Assembly (NCBI RefSeq): GCF_009758205.1
Contig: NZ_WRXN01000011.1
Coordinates: forward strand, 62,001 to 126,000
From: Chitinophaga tropicalis
GTDB taxonomy: Bacteria; Bacteroidota; Bacteroidia; Chitinophagales; Chitinophagaceae
Direction: 5' to 3'
DNA length: 64,000 nt
In this document: positions 43,844-52,818 of the stretch, in pieces
Position numbering within the stretch: the first letter of the stretch is position 1
Layout of the letters: each line of letters opens with the position of its first letter
The notes under the pieces: model-generated
Told to the model about the DNA's origin: nothing
The model's database searches: none
The model's input: the letters and a program-made list of their open reading frames with translations, nothing else
Made by a program: the position numbers and the translations under genes

Positions 43844-43989
43844 GAATTTCTTCTAAAGTTTAAGATGCAAAACATCTGTCGAGGTGTATCATTAACATAG
43901 ACTGAAAAAACTCAGATTCCCCTATGTCACTTGTAAATTTTAAGATGTTTTTAAGACGGGAATTATAGGGTACATGTTACAGGGAAACA

Positions 43990-44038
43990 AAACAAAAACT
44001 AAAAGTCCTGTCCCGAAAACCGGAACAGGACCTTTTAT
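43990..44038 (-). terminator. fusA terminator
   Basis: Stem AAAAGGTCCTGT / ACAGGACTTTT with TTTTTGTTTTG following on the minus strand. Confidence 0.75.
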
Positions 44039-44063
44039 AATCTGAATGAATGCTTACTTAAAA

Positions 44064-46211
44064 TCAGTCAGCGTTCACTTTACCTTTCACTTTTGCAATT
44101 TCCTCTTCAGCAATGCTGTTCGGAGCAGGTGAATAGTGAGAGAACTCCATGATGGAAGTTGCACGACCAGAAGACATTGAACGCAGCTGAGTTACATAGC
44201 CGAACATTTCTTTCAGCGGAACTTTAGCTTTGATCACCTGTACTCCGTTCCTCATTTCCATACCTTCCAGCATACCACGACGACGGTTCAGGTCACCTGT
44301 TACGTCACCCATGTACTGGTCAGGAGTCTGTACTTCTACTTTCATGATAGGCTCCAGCAGAACTGGTTTTGCCTTACGGCCAGCTTCACGGAAAGCAGCT
44401 CTTGCACACAGCTCGAAAGATACTGCATCAGAGTCAACCTGGTGGAAAGAACCATCAAACAGACGAACTTTCAGGTTGTCCAGCGGATAACCCGCCAGTA
44501 CACCACTGTTCATAGCTGCTTCGAAACCTTTCTGTACCGGAGGAATGAACTCTTTCGGGATAGAACCACCAAAGATATCGTTAACGAACTGGAAGTTCTT
44601 ACCGTCATTCTCTTTCAGCCATTCAGGATCAGCAGGTCCGATCTCTACCTGGATGTCAGCAAATTTACCACGGCCACCAGTCTGTTTCTTGTACACTTCA
44701 CGGTGTTCAATTTTACCGGTCAGCGCTTCTTTGAAGGCAACCTGAGGTGCACCCTGGTTTACTTCTACCTTGAACTCACGACGCATACGGTCAACAATGA
44801 TCTCCAGGTGAAGCTCACCCATACCACTCAATACGGTCTGGCCGGTTTCTTCGTCAGTTTTTGCTTTCAGGGTAGGATCTTCTTCTACCAGTTTAGCAAT
44901 GGCCATACCCATTTTGTCCATGTCCGCCTGAGTCTTAGGCTCAATAGCGATATGGATCACCGGATCAGGGAAGGTCATTGATTCAAGAACGATCGGGTTA
45001 CTCTCCACGCAGAGGGTATCACCTGTCTTGATATCTTTAAAACCTACAGCAGCACCGATATCACCAGCTTCGATGAAATCGATCGGGTTCTGCTTGTTGG
45101 CGTGCATCTGCATGATACGGCTGATACGCTCGTTCTTGCCGGTACGTGTATTCAGTACATAAGAACCTGCATCCAGATGACCGGAATAAGCCCTGAAGAA
45201 TGCCAGACGGCCCACGAAAGGATCTGTCATGATCTTGAAAGCCAGTGCAGCAAATGGTTCTTTCGGATCTGGCTTACGCTCGATCTCAGCACCGGTGTCA
45301 GGATCTGTACCCTTTACCGCTTCGATATCTACCGGAGAAGGCAGGTAACGGCAAACGGCATCCAGCATTTTCTGTACACCTTTATTCTTAAAGGAAGAAC
45401 CGCACAGCATTGGAATAATAGCGATATCGATAGTTGCTTTACGGATAGCTTCATGGATCTCTCCTTCAGAAATTGAATTAGGATCTTCGAAGAATTTCTC
45501 CAGCAGTTTGTCATCGTATTCAGCAACAGCTTCTACGAGTTTAGCTCTCCATTCTTCAGCCTCATCCTTCATGTCTGCAGGGATCTCTATTTCCTGGTAA
45601 GTTGCGCCTTTACCTTCTTCGTCCCAGATAATTCCTTTCATGGTGATCAGGTCAACCACGCCTTTGAAAGTATCTTCAGCACCGATAGGCAGCATCAGGG
45701 GAACAGGATTAGCACCCAGCATTTCCTTCACCTGTTTTACCACGTTCAGGAAGTCAGCACCGGCACGGTCCATCTTGTTAACGAAACCGATACGGGGTAC
45801 ACGGTAACGGTTAGCCTGACGCCATACGGTCTCAGACTGAGGTTCTACACCGGATACGGCGCAGAACAGAGCAACCAGACCATCCAGTACACGCAGGGAA
45901 CGTTCCACCTCTACAGTGAAGTCCACGTGACCCGGAGTGTCAATGATGTTGAATTTATACTCTTTTGTATCTGGCGTGAGCTTTCCCTGTAAAGTCGGGA
46001 ATTTCCAGAAACAAGTAGTAGCAGCAGATGTGATGGTAATACCTCTCTCCTGCTCCTGTGCCATCCAGTCCATGGTGGCAGCACCTTCGTGCACTTCCCC
46101 TATTTTATGGGATTTACCTGTATAGTACAGGATACGCTCTGTGGTAGTGGTTTTACCCGCATCGATGTGCGCCGCAATACCAAAGTTTCTTTGAAATCTT
46201 AAGTCTGCCAT
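44064..46211 (-). CDS. fusA: elongation factor G
   Basis: GTPase that moves tRNAs and mRNA after peptide bond formation. 715 residues. G-domain motifs: AHIDAGKTTTTER near residue 15, DTPGHVDF near 93 and NKMDRAGADF near 145; five-domain layout with ERGITITSAATT switch. The frame extends 20 codons upstream but includes the -7 box at 46249-46256; the Met at 46211 gives the family start MADLRFQRNFGIAAHIDAGK. It stands alone here, separated from rpsG and from rpsJ by unrelated genes, with its own terminator. Confidence 0.97.
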   Translation of the reverse strand: MADLRFQRNFGIAAHIDAGKTTTTERILYYTGKSHKIGEVHEGAATMDWMAQEQERGITITSAATTCFWKFPTLQGKLTPDTKEYKFNIIDTPGHVDFTVEVERSLRVLDGLVALFCAVSGVEPQSETVWRQANRYRVPRIGFVNKMDRAGADFLNVVKQVKEMLGANPVPLMLPIGAEDTFKGVVDLITMKGIIWDEEGKGATYQEIEIPADMKDEAEEWRAKLVEAVAEYDDKLLEKFFEDPNSISEGEIHEAIRKATIDIAIIPMLCGSSFKNKGVQKMLDAVCRYLPSPVDIEAVKGTDPDTGAEIERKPDPKEPFAALAFKIMTDPFVGRLAFFRAYSGHLDAGSYVLNTRTGKNERISRIMQMHANKQNPIDFIEAGDIGAAVGFKDIKTGDTLCVESNPIVLESMTFPDPVIHIAIEPKTQADMDKMGMAIAKLVEEDPTLKAKTDEETGQTVLSGMGELHLEIIVDRMRREFKVEVNQGAPQVAFKEALTGKIEHREVYKKQTGGRGKFADIQVEIGPADPEWLKENDGKNFQFVNDIFGGSIPKEFIPPVQKGFEAAMNSGVLAGYPLDNLKVRLFDGSFHQVDSDAVSFELCARAAFREAGRKAKPVLLEPIMKVEVQTPDQYMGDVTGDLNRRRGMLEGMEMRNGVQVIKAKVPLKEMFGYVTQLRSMSSGRATSIMEFSHYSPAPNSIAEEEIAKVKGKVNAD

Positions 46212-46248
46212 AATATTAAAATGACTGTATGTAATACAATTTGGGGGG

Positions 46249-46256
46249 CAAAGGTA
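46249..46256 (-). promoter_or_regulatory. fusA -7 box
   Basis: TACCTTTG on the minus strand, the same box as at rpsJ and rpsL, 38 bases before the fusA start. The -33 position reads only TTTT. Confidence 0.6.
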
Positions 46257-46594
46257 AATTATTTTTACCAATAAATAAAACCCGCTGTTTTGCCAAATTG
46301 TTATTTAAAACTCCTGCTCGTGAAGGACTTTATGGGAATTGAGTGAACCGCAAAATTAAATCAAATTACCATGCCGGCAAACATCCCTGTATGTGTCTGA
46401 AAACCAATTGTCATGTTTAGACTGCCGGTTTTAAAATGAATCCTGCCGCAAATGAAATGAGCGTTGACCTAAAAATGCAATTATAACATATTTGCATACA
46501 TGTAAGGGAATGCACCTGTTTATCAACCATATTCTGAATTCTTTCGTGAGTCATTAGTTTTTTTAACCATTTATTCACCCCCAAACACCTCTAC
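46257..46594. other. fusA / T9SS-cluster divergent spacer
   Basis: 338 bases without a gene; holds the promoter for the rightward genes (46464-46494). A partly matching repeat CCGGCAAAC...GCCGGTTTT spans 46373-46435 but is imperfect. Nothing else was recognised. Confidence 0.45.
46464..46494 (+). promoter_or_regulatory. promoter of the T9SS/collagen gene set
   Basis: TTG at 46464-46466 (TTGACC), 20 bases, CATATTTG at 46487-46494, one base off TAnnTTTG. Leader of about 95 bases to the first gene. Confidence 0.5.
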
Positions 46595-47098
46595 ATGTAT
46601 ACCATTTACAAATGTATGTTGTTGCTGTGCCTGGTTGCGGGCGGCATACCTGCCGCACGGGCCCAGTTAATACTGAACAGGCAGGTTAACTCCAACACAG
46701 GAGGTACAGGCCTCATCGGAGATCTGACCTTCCAATACACAGTCGGAGACATTGCTGTCAGCACACTCTCCAAAAATGCCTTCATATTTACCCAGGGGTT
46801 CCAGCAACCTGAAGAACTTCCGCCCATTGACCCCGGTGTCAAACCGATAATCAACATGGTCCTTTTCCCCAACCCGGCTGCCACCAACGTAAGGATCCAG
46901 TTTGATATGCTCTCAAATAACGGAGTGATGCTGATGATCATCAACAGCGCGGGCCAGCTTATTTACAAGGACTACAGGACCTACGCTGCAGGTAAGATAA
47001 CAATACCCTTCCCGGTTAACCATTTACCGGCGGGCATTTATACTGTCAGACTGCAGGCAGGCGGTTACCTCTTCCAGGAAAAGCTGATAGTTCAGTAA
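46595..47098 (+). CDS. secreted protein with a T9SS type A sorting domain
   Basis: 167 residues. A signal peptide (MLLLCLVAGGIPAARAQ region), a short adhesin-like N-terminal part with GTGLIGDLTFQYTVGDIAVSTL, then a C-terminal domain from about residue 88: VLFPNPAATNVRIQFDML...NSAGQLIYKDYR...PAGIYTVRLQAGGYLFQEKLIVQ. This is the T9SS type A signal (YPNP start, GxY(F/T) near the end) that directs proteins through the type IX channel to the surface. The mature part is so small that it looks like a minimal cargo. Followed directly by porV. Confidence 0.85.
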   Translation: MYTIYKCMLLLCLVAGGIPAARAQLILNRQVNSNTGGTGLIGDLTFQYTVGDIAVSTLSKNAFIFTQGFQQPEELPPIDPGVKPIINMVLFPNPAATNVRIQFDMLSNNGVMLMIINSAGQLIYKDYRTYAAGKITIPFPVNHLPAGIYTVRLQAGGYLFQEKLIVQ

Positions 47099-47125
47099 AA
47101 AGTCACCCCTTTAAACCATGTGATC

Positions 47126-48304
47126 ATGAAACAATACTTTACTCTCTGTATAGGCATTATTGCGTGGGCAACACTTCCCTGCCATGTTCTGGCACAGAAG
47201 AACACCCAGAAAGCACTTAATGCCGGGGCCGCCTTCCTGCTGGTAAATCCCGACGCCCGCAGCAGCGGCACCGGCGATGCCACCACCGGACTGGAAGGCG
47301 ATGCCAACTCCCTGTTCGGAAATGCAGCCAAGATCGTCTTCGCAGGCGATATGGGTATCAGTGCGTCCTATTCCCCCTGGATGTGGGACTTAAACAACAA
47401 TGACCAACGCACAAACCTGGGCTACCTTGCCGGATATAAGTCCTTCAACGGACGGCAGGAAGCTGTAGGCGTCTCCATGAGGTATTTCTCCCATGGCTCA
47501 GTAGTCTTCCGGGATGATAATGGCATGGAACTACAACGTTACCATCCTAAAGAGTATGCAATAGATGCAACCTACGCACGCAGACTCGGCAACCGGTATG
47601 CCCTGGCCATCAGCCTCCGCTATATACGCAGTGACCTCGGACAGGGTACATATAACAGCATCCAGCAGAAACCAGCCAATGCTGTAGCCGGCGATATCTC
47701 ACTCTATTATCAGAACTATGCGAAACAGGACCTCGCCGGCAACCGCTTCTGCTGGGGCATCAGCTTTACCAACCTGGGTAATAAGCTGAAATATACTGAA
47801 GACGGTAACCGCCGCACCTTCCTTCCCATGAACCTTAGGCTGGGAGGCGGCTACACATTTGTAAATACCGTTGAACACCAGTTTACCGTACTGGCAGACG
47901 TTAACAAACTGCTGATACCTACCCCTCCCATATATAAACAAGACGCCGGCGGAGACCCCACCGATGAGATTGAAAAAGGTAAAGACCCCAACCGCGGTAT
48001 AGCAGAAGCGATCTTTACTTCCTTTTACGACGCTCCCGGCGGATTTACAGAAGAGATAAGAGAGTTTACCGTAGGCGGAGGTATCGAATATACCTACCGG
48101 CACCAGCTCTTTATCCGCACAGGCTACTTTTACGAACATCCGATGAAAGGCTACCGCCAGCATTTCTCTGCCGGAGTAGGCACGCAATACAAAAACTTTG
48201 CTGTAGACATGGCCTACATCATTCCCACAGCAAACAGCCCCTACCAGCGGCGCTCATTGAAATTCAGTGTTGCTTACAATATTGGCAGCAACAGATTGGA
48301 ATAA
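47126..48304 (+). CDS. porV: type IX secretion outer-membrane protein PorV
   Basis: 392 residues; a FadL-like 14-strand barrel in the outer membrane that binds T9SS cargo after export and passes it to the PorU sortase. The start KALNAGAAFLLVNPDARSSGTGDATTGLEGDANSLFGNAAKIVF is the family signature (proteins of the PorV/PorQ type), followed by strands such as QEAVGVSMRYFSHGSVVF and the closing strand SLKFSVAYNIGSNRLE. The in-frame GTG six bases upstream is less likely than the ATG at 47126. It lies in a small set with a T9SS cargo gene rather than with the other T9SS components. Confidence 0.85.
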   Translation: MKQYFTLCIGIIAWATLPCHVLAQKNTQKALNAGAAFLLVNPDARSSGTGDATTGLEGDANSLFGNAAKIVFAGDMGISASYSPWMWDLNNNDQRTNLGYLAGYKSFNGRQEAVGVSMRYFSHGSVVFRDDNGMELQRYHPKEYAIDATYARRLGNRYALAISLRYIRSDLGQGTYNSIQQKPANAVAGDISLYYQNYAKQDLAGNRFCWGISFTNLGNKLKYTEDGNRRTFLPMNLRLGGGYTFVNTVEHQFTVLADVNKLLIPTPPIYKQDAGGDPTDEIEKGKDPNRGIAEAIFTSFYDAPGGFTEEIREFTVGGGIEYTYRHQLFIRTGYFYEHPMKGYRQHFSAGVGTQYKNFAVDMAYIIPTANSPYQRRSLKFSVAYNIGSNRLE

Positions 48305-48332
48305 CCTATTGTAAACATTTCAACCCCGGTAT

Positions 48333-48746
48333 ATGAAACCAGTTTCGTTAATACTCCTCCTCCTTTTTGCTGTCACCACCATAGCGGCAGCACAGCAAAA
48401 GACCAGGGATATACTCTTCCCTGACTTTCAGAAAGATATAGCTGCACTTAAACAGAAAGAAACCAAACAGGAGGCAAACCCTCCAAAAACACAGGGCCGT
48501 TCTGTAAAAGAATCAATATTTACCAACTATCGCCCTCAGACTTCTGCAAACTCCCGCCTGCGCACTCAAACCTCAAGAAGCACCGGTAAAGCACAACCTT
48601 CCGACATTAGCAGCGAGGTTGCACAACAGGCAATAAAAGCAAGTGAAGCAGCAAATCCCCGGCCCGTTACACCTCCGGTCATCACACAGGGAGAACAGCC
48701 CAAAGAAAAGGTACAGCCCCGGCAAATGCAGATAAAGAAGAACTAA
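48333..48746 (+). CDS. small exported protein of unknown function
   Basis: 137 residues with a signal peptide (MKPVSLILLLLFAVTTIAAAQ). The mature part is Gln-, Lys-, Thr- and Pro-rich with no predicted fold: KQKETKQEANPPKTQGRS, TSANSRLRTQTSRSTGK, EQPKEKVQPRQMQIKKN. Not recognised. Between porV and the collagen gene with gaps of about 25 bases, so probably part of the same operon and perhaps a linker or stalk component. Confidence 0.75.
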   Translation: MKPVSLILLLLFAVTTIAAAQQKTRDILFPDFQKDIAALKQKETKQEANPPKTQGRSVKESIFTNYRPQTSANSRLRTQTSRSTGKAQPSDISSEVAQQAIKASEAANPRPVTPPVITQGEQPKEKVQPRQMQIKKN

Positions 48747-48770
48747 ATCAACCAAAACAAAAAATTGATC

Positions 48771-51700
48771 ATGAAGAAGCTATATATGAGTCTTATACTA
48801 TTACTCACCCTGTATGCAGGCGCCCTGGCCCAGGACGGGTTCTCCGGCACCAACTACCAGGCAGTGGTGCGTAATGCCAATGGTACAGTACTTCCCAATG
48901 CCAATCTGACCGTCCGCATTTCTATTTTGGGAGGTTCAGCCAATGGGCCGGTACAATATGAAGAAACCCATGAAGTCACTACTAACCAATTGGGCCTTTT
49001 CACCTTACAGATAGGCAGGGGAAATGCAACAAACGGTACTTATGCCGGCGTTCCCTGGAACAACGGTAACCAATATCTGAAAGTAGAGGTCAATCCGGGA
49101 AACGGATATACTGTGCTGGGCACCAGTCAGCTGATGAGTGTCCCTTATGCTATGTTCGCTGCAGGAGGTAATCCCGGCCCAGCCGGACCAGCAGGCCCCG
49201 CAGGACCCGCAGGACCCGCAGGAGCCCAGGGACCACAAGGCCCTGCCGGCGCAGTAGGACCAGTCGGTCCAGCCGGACCCGCAGGTGCTGCTGGTGCTCC
49301 CGGACCTGTAGGACCAATAGGCCCCATAGGACCAGCCGGTGCTGTCGGTCCAGCCGGACCCGCAGGTGCTGCTGGCGCTCCCGGACCTGTAGGACCAATA
49401 GGCCCCATAGGACCAGCCGGTGCTGTCGGTCCAGCCGGGCCCGCAGGTGCTGCAGGCGCTCCCGGACCAGTAGGTCCAATAGGCCCCGTAGGACCAGCGG
49501 GTGCTGTCGGTCCAGCGGGGCCCGCAGGTGCTGCTGGCGCTCCCGGACCAGCAGGACCCATAGGCCCCGTAGGACCAGCGGGCGCTGTCGGTCCGGCGGG
49601 GCCCGCAGGTGCTGCAGGCGCTCCCGGACCAGTAGGTCCAATAGGCCCCGTAGGACCAGCGGGTGCTGTCGGTCCAGCGGGACCAGCAGGACCGGCCGGA
49701 CCAGTGGGACCAGCAGGACCAGCTGGTGACATCAACGGCGTAGCTGCCGGTGGCGACCTGGGTGGTACCTATCCCAACCCTGATGTTGTACGCCTGCGGA
49801 ACACTCCTGTCTCTAATACCGCCCCTCTTGCTGGACAGATCTTAAGATATGACGGCGCCAGCTGGGCGCCTTCCGCTGCAGGTGGAGGGTTCACCCTTCC
49901 ATATTCCGCCGTGGAAAACAACGCCTCTACCCTCTTCTCCCTCACGAACGACGGAGATGGCAGCAGCCTCGAAGGTGTCAATAATACAGCTACCTCAAAT
50001 ATCAGCGCAGTCAGAGGTATTGTAAGCTCTGCTTCTCCCGGTGGATTCTCTGCAGGTGTGAGAGGTATCAACAACGGTACCGGTGGATTAGGCGTAGGTG
50101 TCTATGGCTCCCAGGCCGGTTCCGGATGGGGTGTATACGGCGTTACTCCCAACGGACTTGGTGTATATGGCAACGCTTCGGCAAACGGATATGGCGTATA
50201 TGCCAACAGTAATACCGGTACAGGTCTCAATGCTACTTCCAATAACGGCATCCCTGCCAATTTTTCCATTTATAATAATGCAAACAACAATAATGTAGTG
50301 GTCGCTAACTCAGTAGGTAACGGAACTGTGGTAAATGTTACCACCTCAGGCTCAGGTGCAGGCGTACGAAGCTCTACTGCTGCAGGCTTTGGCATTCATG
50401 GGATTACCAGCGCTCAAACCTCGGCCGGCGTAGTAGGCGATAACAACGGTGGCGGAGAAGCAGTAGTAGGCCGCACTACCTCTGACATTGCCGGTTCCGT
50501 AGTAGGCCGCAACGATGGTGGCGGATATGGAGTAAGAGGCTTTATTGCCACCAATACCTCCGGTACCGGCATCGGTGTTTACGGACAGGTAGGCCTTAAC
50601 AACAGCACTGGCCGTGCCGGCCGTTTTGAGAACTTCAACCAGACAAATACTACTGGCAATACCCTGGAAGTAGAAACTAACGGCAACGGTAACATTCCTG
50701 ATAACACACAGGGAAATGCCGCATCCTTCCTGGTAGATAATACCAACAGCGTGGCCGCCGGTGTACGAAGCGAGGTAAAAACCATTTTCGGCAACTTCGG
50801 CGCTGCCGGCATTTTTGGTATATCATCCGGTACAGGTGGCTTTGCAGGCCTGTTCCACTCTTCCAATACTTCGGGTAACGGACCGGCATTGGTTGCTATC
50901 ACTGACGGTAACGGCAATGCCATCACTGCCAATGCCAGTAAAGACGGCAATGCCGTTGAAGCCAATATCGACGGCGCCGGCAATGCGCTATATGCCTGGG
51001 TTCCCTCCTTTGCCACCGGAAGAGCAGGCAGATTCAACATTTTCAATGAGTCCAATACAAGTGATGTGATCACTGTCACTACTATAGGTAATGGCACAGC
51101 CGGCAACTTCAAAGTAGACAAGATTACTGCTACTTCACCTGCAGTCAAAGGAGAAGTGAATTCTCAGTTCGCCAACTTCGGCACAGCCGGCATTTACGGG
51201 CTGTCTTCCGGAACCGGCGGGTATGCAGGGCTGTTCTATTCCTCCAACCCTGCCGGCAACGGCCCTGCTGTTATTGCACTGTCTGAAGGTACCGGTAATG
51301 GTATCACCACCAACGCCGGCGGCACTGGAGACGGTATAGAAGCCAGCTGCGACGGGTCCGGTAACGCTGTTTCCGGTTTTATACCCAACTTTGGCACAGG
51401 TAAAGCCGGCCGCTTTGCCAATTTCAATAATTCCAATTCCCAGCCGGTAGTACATATCACAACCACAGGTACAGGCAGCACACAGCTGATCAACCACCAG
51501 GGCCCTTCAGGTAGTATCGCGGTATTCCAGAGTAACAGTGTTAATGTGGCCCGTATTAATAAGGCAGGCAGAGGTTTCTTCAATGGCGGCACACAAAACA
51601 GTGGTGCAGACGTGGCAGAAGCCTTTGATGTAAACGGATCTGTAAAGGCCTATTCTCCCGGCGATGTACTGGTAATCGCAGAAGACGCCGACCGGACCGT

Positions 51701-52022
51701 AGAGCTTTCCTCTAAACCATATTCCACCCTGGTAGCAGGTGTATACGCAACCAAACCAGGAGTATTGCTGACAGAAGAGGATATCGAAAGCGACCTGGCT
51801 GATAAAGTACCTATGGGAGTGATCGGGGTAATACCTACAAAGGTATGTGGCGAAAATGGGGTTATTAAAAGGGGCGACCTGCTGGTGACCTCCAGTAAGC
51901 CCGGACATGCTATGAAGGCCGACCCTGATAAGGTAAAGGCCGGTCAGATAATAGGTAAAGCCCTGGAAACATTTGACGGGAATGGTACAGCAGTTATAAA
52001 AGTACTGGTAAACGTAAGATAG
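48771..52022 (+). CDS. exported collagen-repeat protein, 1083 residues
   Basis: Signal peptide, then an N-terminal domain (about 22-130) with GTNYQAVVRNANGTVLPNANLTVRISI and QLMSVPYAMFAAG, common at the start of Bacteroidota fibre proteins. Residues 133-318 are 62 uninterrupted Gly-X-Y triplets, mostly GPA, GPI, GPV and GAA. Five of the blocks are a 27-residue (81-bp) tandem repeat (49284-49688). After it come Gly/Asn-rich stretches with two long repeats (GRAGRF...GIYGLSSGTGG, about 140 residues each), and a C-terminal domain SGADVAEAFDVNG...VIKVLVNVR found in similar fibres. No T9SS signal is visible at the end. Likely a trimeric surface fibre. The ATG at 48771 is preferred to a TTG six bases upstream. 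Confidence 0.85.
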   Translation: MKKLYMSLILLLTLYAGALAQDGFSGTNYQAVVRNANGTVLPNANLTVRISILGGSANGPVQYEETHEVTTNQLGLFTLQIGRGNATNGTYAGVPWNNGNQYLKVEVNPGNGYTVLGTSQLMSVPYAMFAAGGNPGPAGPAGPAGPAGPAGAQGPQGPAGAVGPVGPAGPAGAAGAPGPVGPIGPIGPAGAVGPAGPAGAAGAPGPVGPIGPIGPAGAVGPAGPAGAAGAPGPVGPIGPVGPAGAVGPAGPAGAAGAPGPAGPIGPVGPAGAVGPAGPAGAAGAPGPVGPIGPVGPAGAVGPAGPAGPAGPVGPAGPAGDINGVAAGGDLGGTYPNPDVVRLRNTPVSNTAPLAGQILRYDGASWAPSAAGGGFTLPYSAVENNASTLFSLTNDGDGSSLEGVNNTATSNISAVRGIVSSASPGGFSAGVRGINNGTGGLGVGVYGSQAGSGWGVYGVTPNGLGVYGNASANGYGVYANSNTGTGLNATSNNGIPANFSIYNNANNNNVVVANSVGNGTVVNVTTSGSGAGVRSSTAAGFGIHGITSAQTSAGVVGDNNGGGEAVVGRTTSDIAGSVVGRNDGGGYGVRGFIATNTSGTGIGVYGQVGLNNSTGRAGRFENFNQTNTTGNTLEVETNGNGNIPDNTQGNAASFLVDNTNSVAAGVRSEVKTIFGNFGAAGIFGISSGTGGFAGLFHSSNTSGNGPALVAITDGNGNAITANASKDGNAVEANIDGAGNALYAWVPSFATGRAGRFNIFNESNTSDVITVTTIGNGTAGNFKVDKITATSPAVKGEVNSQFANFGTAGIYGLSSGTGGYAGLFYSSNPAGNGPAVIALSEGTGNGITTNAGGTGDGIEASCDGSGNAVSGFIPNFGTGKAGRFANFNNSNSQPVVHITTTGTGSTQLINHQGPSGSIAVFQSNSVNVARINKAGRGFFNGGTQNSGADVAEAFDVNGSVKAYSPGDVLVIAEDADRTVELSSKPYSTLVAGVYATKPGVLLTEEDIESDLADKVPMGVIGVIPTKVCGENGVIKRGDLLVTSSKPGHAMKADPDKVKAGQIIGKALETFDGNGTAVIKVLVNVR
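49284..49688 (+). repeat. five tandem 81-bp collagen repeats
   Basis: Five consecutive copies of a 27-residue unit (GAAGAPGPVGPIGPIGPAGAVGPAGPA with I/V and V/A changes). The DNA copies are close but not identical, GC-rich, and prone to slippage, so copy number may vary between strains. Confidence 0.85.
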
Positions 52023-52051
52023 AATACAACAGCTCCGCTTTTACAGGCAAG

Positions 52052-52097
52052 CAAAAAGGCAACATCTCCGGTTAGGGATGTTGCCTTTTTCTTTTAA
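52052..52097 (+). terminator. terminator of the T9SS/collagen gene set
   Basis: Stem AAAAAGGCAACATC / GATGTTGCCTTTTT, then CTTTTAA. Confidence 0.85.
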
Positions 52098-52124
52098 GCT
52101 ACTTTGCTCCACAGATACTCCCCG

Positions 52125-52179
52125 TTTCAAGTATCTTTCAAGCATATTTCAGGCATGTCTTAAGCATGTTTAGTGCATG
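52125..52179. repeat. five tandem 11-bp repeats between rpsG and the collagen gene
   Basis: TTTCAAGTATC, TTTCAAGCATA, TTTCAGGCATG, TCTTAAGCATG and TTTAGTGCATG follow head to tail, with a diverged sixth (TATTGCGGTAG). The 11-base period is close to one turn of DNA, so matching positions face the same side of the helix. Confidence 0.65.
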
Positions 52180-52231
52180 TATTGCGGTAGCACTTTAGCG
52201 CCACGGGATATCAGGGAACGGGGGGCTTTAG

Positions 52232-52288
52232 CAGATATAAAAAGGGAAACATCCCCTGTATATCCAGAGGATGTTTCCCTTATATCTT
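52232..52288 (-). terminator. rpsG terminator
   Basis: Stem AAGGGAAACATCC / GGATGTTTCCCTT with flanking GATATAA/TTATATC, T-rich on the minus strand. It ends the shortened str unit. Confidence 0.8.
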
Positions 52289-52319
52289 TATAAACCATCT
52301 ACCTTAAGCGGCAGTAGAT

Positions 52320-52787
52320 TTAGATCCTGAAGTGGGAGAATGCTTTGTTTGCTTCAGCCATACGGTGAGTGTCTTCTTTCTTTTTGAAAGCAGCACCTTC
52401 ACCTTTGCTTGCAGCAACGATTTCGTTAGCCAGTTTCTCAGCCATGCTCTTACCATTTCTTTCACCAGCGTAACGGATCAGCCATTTCATGCACAGGGAG
52501 ATCTTCCTGTCAGGACGAACCTCAGCAGGGATCTGGAAGGTAGCACCACCAATACGACGGCTTCTAACTTCTACAGCAGGAGTTACGTTCGCCAGCGCTT
52601 TTTTCCAAACCTCGTAACCGTTATCGCCGGTTATCTGGCCCACTCTGTCGATCGCATCATAAAATATTCTAAAGGCAATGCTCTTTTTACCCTGTTCCAT
52701 CACGTTGTTAACAAACCTTGTAACCAGCTTGTCGTTAAAGCGCGGATCCGGAGCCAAAGGCATCTTCTTTGCAGCTTGCTTTCTCAT
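52320..52787 (-). CDS. rpsG: ribosomal protein S7
   Basis: 16S-binding protein of the small-subunit head; represses the str operon in E. coli. 155 residues; MRKQAAKKMPLAPDPRFNDKLVTRFVNNVMEQGKKSIAFRIFYDAID and GGATFQIPAEVRPDRKISLCMKWLI. Normal length. Directly followed by a terminator instead of fusA. Confidence 0.98.
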   Translation of the reverse strand: MRKQAAKKMPLAPDPRFNDKLVTRFVNNVMEQGKKSIAFRIFYDAIDRVGQITGDNGYEVWKKALANVTPAVEVRSRRIGGATFQIPAEVRPDRKISLCMKWLIRYAGERNGKSMAEKLANEIVAASKGEGAAFKKKEDTHRMAEANKAFSHFRI

Positions 52788-52818
52788 TTATAGAAAAATT
52801 GTAACTATTTATAATGTA

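Noticed and set aside
49284..49688. Tandem repeats as a CRISPR array
   Set aside because: The repeats are contiguous, in frame with Gly-X-Y triplets and have no spacers or cas genes.
49145..49735. 196-codon Gly-Pro-rich frame antisense to the collagen gene
   Set aside because: It arises because GGN-CCN repeats are nearly self-complementary; no start signal, promoter or independent domain supports it.
48771..52022. T9SS sorting domain on the collagen protein
   Set aside because: The C-terminus (VIKVLVNVR) lacks the YPNP-type start and GxY-type end seen in the protein at 46595.
46212..52319. Mobile element insertion into the str operon
   Set aside because: No transposase, integrase, terminal inverted repeats or target duplication was seen; only the gene order suggests insertion.
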